Shown here in pieces: positions 52,383-56,247 of a stretch of 56,247 nt of DNA. Source of the stretch: Nanogingivalis sp963517825 (GTDB lineage: Bacteria > Patescibacteriota > Saccharimonadia > Saccharimonadales > Saccharimonadaceae). The stretch spans positions 1 through 56,247 of the forward strand of contig CAUQGB010000003.1 of NCBI GenBank assembly GCA_963517825.1, given 5' to 3'. Made by a program: the position numbers and the translations under genes. Within the stretch, counting starts at the first letter, position 1, and the number at the start of each line of letters is the position of its first letter. The notes under the pieces were generated by a model. It ran no database searches. It was not told where the DNA came from and saw nothing but the letters and a program-made list of their open reading frames with translations.

Positions 52383-55300
52383 TTAATCCTTAAGAACAAC
52401 GCAATCTTCGCCTAGTAATCTCACTAGCTCTTTTGGTAAATCTGAGTTTGAGTCAACTTTAAATGGCATTCGAATTGCGGATTTCTCAACCTCGCCGAGA
52501 ACCAAAATTATCTCGCTCATACCTGGGAATTTTCCACAGATCTTCTTTACTGAAAGCAGCGATTCATGATCGCTTGGATTTTTAATATGTACGAAGACTC
52601 TTTGTATTTTTTCGGCTTGATAGTTTTCTGCTGATTTTAACGGATTTGATGTCGACTTTTCTGAAGATTTATTTAAAACCGCACTACTATTATTTTTAGG
52701 AGTAGATGCTTTTTTCTGCGTATTTGAAACTTTTTGCGAAACTGTTTTTGTTTGCGGAACTTTTCTCGCCTTTAAGCCATCTGCCCTACGGCCAGTAGAT
52801 TCATAGTTTTCCAATTCCTCATCTGTTATTATTGAAACTGTTTCCGCTATGATCTGAGCATCAGATTTCAAATTACCTTCCCTATCGCGGGCAGAAATTT
52901 TTCCTTCAATTTTTAAAACCGTATCAATTTTAAGCTTTTCATTAATTTCAGAATAAAGATTCGGGAAAATAATCACCTCTCCTTCAGAAGTTTTGTCTTC
53001 CATCTTCACAAACGCCATTTTTGTTCCAGACTTCGTTATAATTGTTCGAACATCAATTACAATTCCACCAATAGTTGCTTTTTGACCGTCAGTATTTGGC
53101 TGAATCTGTGAAAGTGGCTGAGTTTGTTCTTCGAAATATTTAACATATCTGTCAAGTGGATGTGCTGAAACATAAAGCCCTAAAAGTTCGCGTTCCCAAG
53201 TTAGACGCTCCTTATCAGTATGTTGTTTGGGCGCATTGATTAATTCAATCGATGATTCAACCCGCATATCTTCAGCACCGGCAAAGCCGAACAAATCCGT
53301 CTGCCCTGAAAGTGCCTCTTTTTGAGATTTCGAACCGTACTCCTGGATTCTTTCAAGGTTAAAAAGTAAATCCGAACGAGTCCCAAATTGATCAAAAGCC
53401 CCCGTCATAATTAATGAATCCCAAGCTTTTTTATTAAATTGCCGAGCATTAACACGTTTTGCGAAATCTAAAATTGAAGTAAATTTTCCGCCAGCCTTTC
53501 GAGCATTCAAAACTGCATCAACTGCGCCGCCTCCAACAGCTTTTACCGCTAAAAGGCCAAATCGAATTTTCTTCTCATGCGGAACGATCGCAAAATCTTT
53601 AAACGATTCATTTACATCCGGCCCAAGAACCTGAATCCCCATCGAACGACATTCAGCAATTTCAATTGCCAAACGGTCAGTGTCATCAGAATCGGCCGTC
53701 ATTAGTGCTGCCATAAAAGCATCTGGGTAATGTGCCTTAATGTAAGCCGTCCAATAGGCAATTAAAGCATAACACGCAGCATGCGACTTGTTGAAACAAT
53801 AGTTCGCAAATTCTTCCAAATGCTCCCAAAAAGCCTCAACCTTTCCTCGGTCGGCATTAGAATGTTTTACCGCTCCCTCAATAAACTCGCCCTTCATTTT
53901 CTTCATCAAGTCAATTTTCTTTTTACCCACGGCCTTTCGAAGCGTATCCGCCTGACCACCAGTAAATCCACAGACTTCTTTCGAAATCTGCATAAACTGC
54001 TCCTGATAAACCAAAATTCCATAAGTATTTTTAAGAGCATTTTCCATATGATCTTCATAATAGGTAACCGGCTCTTCACCATGTTTTCGAGCAATAAATT
54101 TTGGAATTTCACTCATTGGCCCAGGTCGATAAAGCGCAACCATGGCAATAATATCTTCAAACTTTGAAGGTTTAAGCTCCCGCAGATATCGCTTCATTCC
54201 AGCGGACTCAAGCTGAAAAACACCTGTTGAATCACCGCGAGCCAATAATTCATAAGCCTTTTTATCATCAAGGCCGAGTTTTGAAAGGTCAATATCAACA
54301 CCATATGTTTTTTTAACAATTTTTTGAGCAGTCGAAATAATTGAAAGGTTTTTAAGGCCCAAAAAGTCCATTTTTAAAAGACCTAAATCTTCAACCTGAC
54401 CCATCGGAACTTGAGTTGCCACAACACCTTTTTGAGCCATTTCAAGAGGTAGATACTTCACTAAATCGTCTGGCGCGATCACAACACCACAAGCGTGAAC
54501 ACCATGATTTCGAATCGTTCCTTCAAGTTGCATAGCAAAATCATAAACAGTTTTAGCAGTTGGATTAGTTTCATATTCATGCTTCAAATCTTGGTCATTT
54601 TCGAGCGAAACTCGAAGTGGTATATGTCTACCCTGGTTTGGATCTGGAACTAATTTAGCCATACGGTCAGCCTCAGAATACGGAACCTCCAAAACTCGCG
54701 CCACATCTCGCACGGCGTTTTTTGCCATCATCTTACCAAAAGTCGCAATATTTGCAACGCGGTCAACGCCATATTTGTCGGTGCAATATTGAATAACTTC
54801 ATTTCGGCGGGTATCTTGAATATCAACATCAATATCTGGCATCGAAATTCGATCAGGGTTTAAAAACCTTTCAAAAAGCAAGTCATATTCAAGCGGATCA
54901 AGATCAGTAATGTGTAGAGCATAAGCAATAATAGAACCAGCGGCTGAGCCTCGCCCAGGACCAAAAACGATTCCTTGAGATTTTCCCCAATTAATAAAAT
55001 CCTGCACAATCAAGAAATAACCATTATAACCCATTCCATCAAGAACACCAAGTTCCATATCAACTCGCTCAATAATTTCTTTCGAAAGTTTCTCACGAAC
55101 TTCAGGAATCGTCATCTTCTTCACTTCATCGACAGGAATTCCAGCATATCTTTCACCTAAACCTTGAAAAACTAGCTTATCTAAAAAACCTTTCTCGCTT
55201 TCTTCGCCATCTGGAAGCGGAAACTTTGGAATTAAAATCTTACCAAACTCAAATTCAAAGTTGACCTTTTCAGCAACTCTTTTAGTGTTTAAAATAATTT

Positions 55301-56153
55301 CAGGGTCAATTTTTCCCCACCGCTCAATAATATCTTTCGGGTCAGTAACAAAAAGGTCAAATTCTTTTAGGCTCATTCGCTTTTCGTCATTTAAGTAAGA
55401 GCCAGTTCCAACACAAAGAAGGATTTCGTGCGCATCTTGATTTTCATGGGTTAAATAGTGCGAATCGCAAGTTACAACCATTGGAATATCAAGTTCTTCA
55501 TGAAGCCTAAATAGACCGTCATTGATTTCTTTTTGAACCTCCCAGTGATTAGGACATTCTGGGTGACCATGGTCTTGTAATTCAAGATAAAAATCTTCAC
55601 CATAAACCGATTTATACCAGCTAGCAAGTTCTTTTGCTTTTTCGAAATCTCCAGCCCGAATGGATTCTGAAATTTCAGAACCAGCACAGCCGCTCAAACA
55701 AATAACACCTTCTGAATGCTCAGCCATAATATCATGGTCGATCCTGGGCTTATAATATTGCCCTTCAACCCATGCTTTTGTTGTTAGGGAACATAGATTT
55801 TGCCAACCAATTTGATTTTTAGCTAATAAAATCAAGTGATATCGCGGCTTATCGTGCGCAGGATCTCGATCGAAGCGAGTTCGAGCAGCAACATAAGATT
55901 CAATACCTAAAATAGGTTTAACACCTTTTGAAATGGCTTCTTTAAAAAATTCAATAGCTCCAGACATCGTTCCGTGATCGGTTATAGCTACAGCCTCCAT
56001 CCCACTCGCTTTAACATTATCAATTAGATCATCAATTTTGGTTAGACCATCAAGCAGTGAATGATATGTATGTGTATGTAAATGGACAAAATCACTAGGA
56101 ATAAGCTCTTCGAAAGTTTTAGTGGTATTTTTATTTTTTTCCTCCGTTTCCAT
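52383..56153 (-). CDS. dnaE: DNA polymerase III alpha subunit
   Basis: 1256 aa from the ATG at 56153; another in-frame ATG at 56162 overlaps the -10 box and should not be in the mRNA. PHP domain (VHLHTHTYHSLLDG), family C polymerase core with the catalytic aspartates in MPDIDVDIQD, the tandem FGPGRGSAAGS and YCFNKSHAACYALIA segments, helix-hairpin-helix region and a C-terminal OB fold (TIGGIVIDVRTIITKSGTKM). A low-complexity linker (QTKTVSQKVSNTQKKAS) precedes the last 75 residues. Confidence 0.96.
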   Translation of the reverse strand: METEEKNKNTTKTFEELIPSDFVHLHTHTYHSLLDGLTKIDDLIDNVKASGMEAVAITDHGTMSGAIEFFKEAISKGVKPILGIESYVAARTRFDRDPAHDKPRYHLILLAKNQIGWQNLCSLTTKAWVEGQYYKPRIDHDIMAEHSEGVICLSGCAGSEISESIRAGDFEKAKELASWYKSVYGEDFYLELQDHGHPECPNHWEVQKEINDGLFRLHEELDIPMVVTCDSHYLTHENQDAHEILLCVGTGSYLNDEKRMSLKEFDLFVTDPKDIIERWGKIDPEIILNTKRVAEKVNFEFEFGKILIPKFPLPDGEESEKGFLDKLVFQGLGERYAGIPVDEVKKMTIPEVREKLSKEIIERVDMELGVLDGMGYNGYFLIVQDFINWGKSQGIVFGPGRGSAAGSIIAYALHITDLDPLEYDLLFERFLNPDRISMPDIDVDIQDTRRNEVIQYCTDKYGVDRVANIATFGKMMAKNAVRDVARVLEVPYSEADRMAKLVPDPNQGRHIPLRVSLENDQDLKHEYETNPTAKTVYDFAMQLEGTIRNHGVHACGVVIAPDDLVKYLPLEMAQKGVVATQVPMGQVEDLGLLKMDFLGLKNLSIISTAQKIVKKTYGVDIDLSKLGLDDKKAYELLARGDSTGVFQLESAGMKRYLRELKPSKFEDIIAMVALYRPGPMSEIPKFIARKHGEEPVTYYEDHMENALKNTYGILVYQEQFMQISKEVCGFTGGQADTLRKAVGKKKIDLMKKMKGEFIEGAVKHSNADRGKVEAFWEHLEEFANYCFNKSHAACYALIAYWTAYIKAHYPDAFMAALMTADSDDTDRLAIEIAECRSMGIQVLGPDVNESFKDFAIVPHEKKIRFGLLAVKAVGGGAVDAVLNARKAGGKFTSILDFAKRVNARQFNKKAWDSLIMTGAFDQFGTRSDLLFNLERIQEYGSKSQKEALSGQTDLFGFAGAEDMRVESSIELINAPKQHTDKERLTWERELLGLYVSAHPLDRYVKYFEEQTQPLSQIQPNTDGQKATIGGIVIDVRTIITKSGTKMAFVKMEDKTSEGEVIIFPNLYSEINEKLKIDTVLKIEGKISARDREGNLKSDAQIIAETVSIITDEELENYESTGRRADGLKARKVPQTKTVSQKVSNTQKKASTPKNNSSAVLNKSSEKSTSNPLKSAENYQAEKIQRVFVHIKNPSDHESLLSVKKICGKFPGMSEIILVLGEVEKSAIRMPFKVDSNSDLPKELVRLLGEDCVVLKD

Positions 56154-56160
56154 ACTTTCC

Positions 56161-56190
56161 ATTATATCATATTCCTCCCTCTCTTTTCAA
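56161..56190 (-). promoter_or_regulatory. promoter of dnaE
   Basis: Minus strand TTGAAA (56190-56185), 18-nt spacer, TATAAT (56166-56161), 7 nt before ATG 56153. Confidence 0.7.
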
Positions 56191-56195
56191 CAACG

Positions 56196-56226
56196 AAAAA
56201 ACTCCACCGACTAGGAGGAGTTTTTT
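56196..56226. terminator. intrinsic terminator at window end
   Basis: AAAAAACTCC/GGAGTTTTTT, 10-bp perfect stem, 11-nt loop. It should end a gene beyond the window or upstream of dnaE. Confidence 0.85.
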
Positions 56227-56247
56227 ATAATTCGGCACCGTGCTATT

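Overview
The window reads as chromosomal DNA of a reduced, Gram-positive-like Patescibacteria (CPR) bacterium, most likely Candidatus Saccharibacteria (TM7). This rests on low GC (about a third), dense and mostly minus-strand genes, a non-discriminating GltX plus GatCAB (no GlnRS seen), a type IV pilus ATPase, a sortase, an LtaS-like enzyme and PBP1A without outer-membrane genes, many short membrane or secreted proteins of unknown function, and standard stop codons in all core genes. The assignment is by gene content only. I see no CRISPR array, intact insertion sequence or prophage.

Layout. 1-7.6 kb: M1 aminopeptidase (cut by the window edge), phosphohexomutase, a small DUF5665-like membrane protein, PBP1A and TyrRS. 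7.7-12.4 kb: a YtxH two-gene unit, then gatC-gatA-(HEPN-like membrane protein)-gatB-(unknown). 12.5-13.2 kb: a nonsense-interrupted secreted-peptide gene with a 57-aa membrane partner. 13.2-20.2 kb: uvrB, a frameshifted DUF805/SHOCT gene, and a tight operon gap-rpiB-rpe-pfkB-unknown-LOG-like. 20.3-20.9 kb: a second, more decayed copy of the secreted-peptide/membrane-partner module. 20.9-29.5 kb: rel, two orphan genes with strong promoters, ppa, a PIN-TRAM protein, radA, a HELLH-motif secreted protein, a secreted HNH nuclease and an rnhB-yraN fusion. 29.6-32.3 kb: a broken type IV pilin gene, an unknown gene, rplL and rplJ with an L10 leader, and a divergent promoter-to-terminator non-coding RNA. 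32.4-37.2 kb: LtaS-like protein, a highly structured intergenic region, rplS, pilB and an ORF without a start codon. 37.3-45.7 kb: trmH-type methyltransferase, Nudix, a Mur ligase with a pseudoknotted leader, histidine phosphatase, alpha/beta hydrolase, gltX, an unknown anchored protein and a sortase. 45.8-56.2 kb: tRNA-Leu, tRNA-Gly, an M20 peptidase, a diacylglycerol-kinase-like protein, membrane proteins, eno and dnaE.

How the genes fit together. Translation is represented by tyrS, gltX, gatCAB, rplJ/L/S and two tRNAs; triose and pentose phosphate metabolism by gap, eno, rpiB, rpe and pgm; DNA replication and repair by dnaE, uvrB, radA and rnhB. The envelope set (PBP1A, Mur ligase, LtaS-like, DagK-like, sortase) fits a monoderm surface. 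PilB, the secreted nuclease and the broken pilin belong to surface and possibly DNA-uptake functions.

Regulation. Promoters are unusually clear: -35 TTGAAA/TTGACN/TTGCNN, a spacer that is usually 17 nt, and -10 TATAAT/TAAAAT. In about ten genes the -10 sits only 6-10 nt before the start codon, which implies leaderless or almost leaderless mRNAs. The palindrome TTCGAA, often TTTCGAAA, is strikingly frequent throughout and occurs in all three reading frames. The most unusual items are the duplicated secreted-peptide module with in-frame stops, the two identical A8G6 tracts beside decayed genes, the orphan ncRNA at 32.1 kb and the pseudoknotted leader at 39.7 kb.
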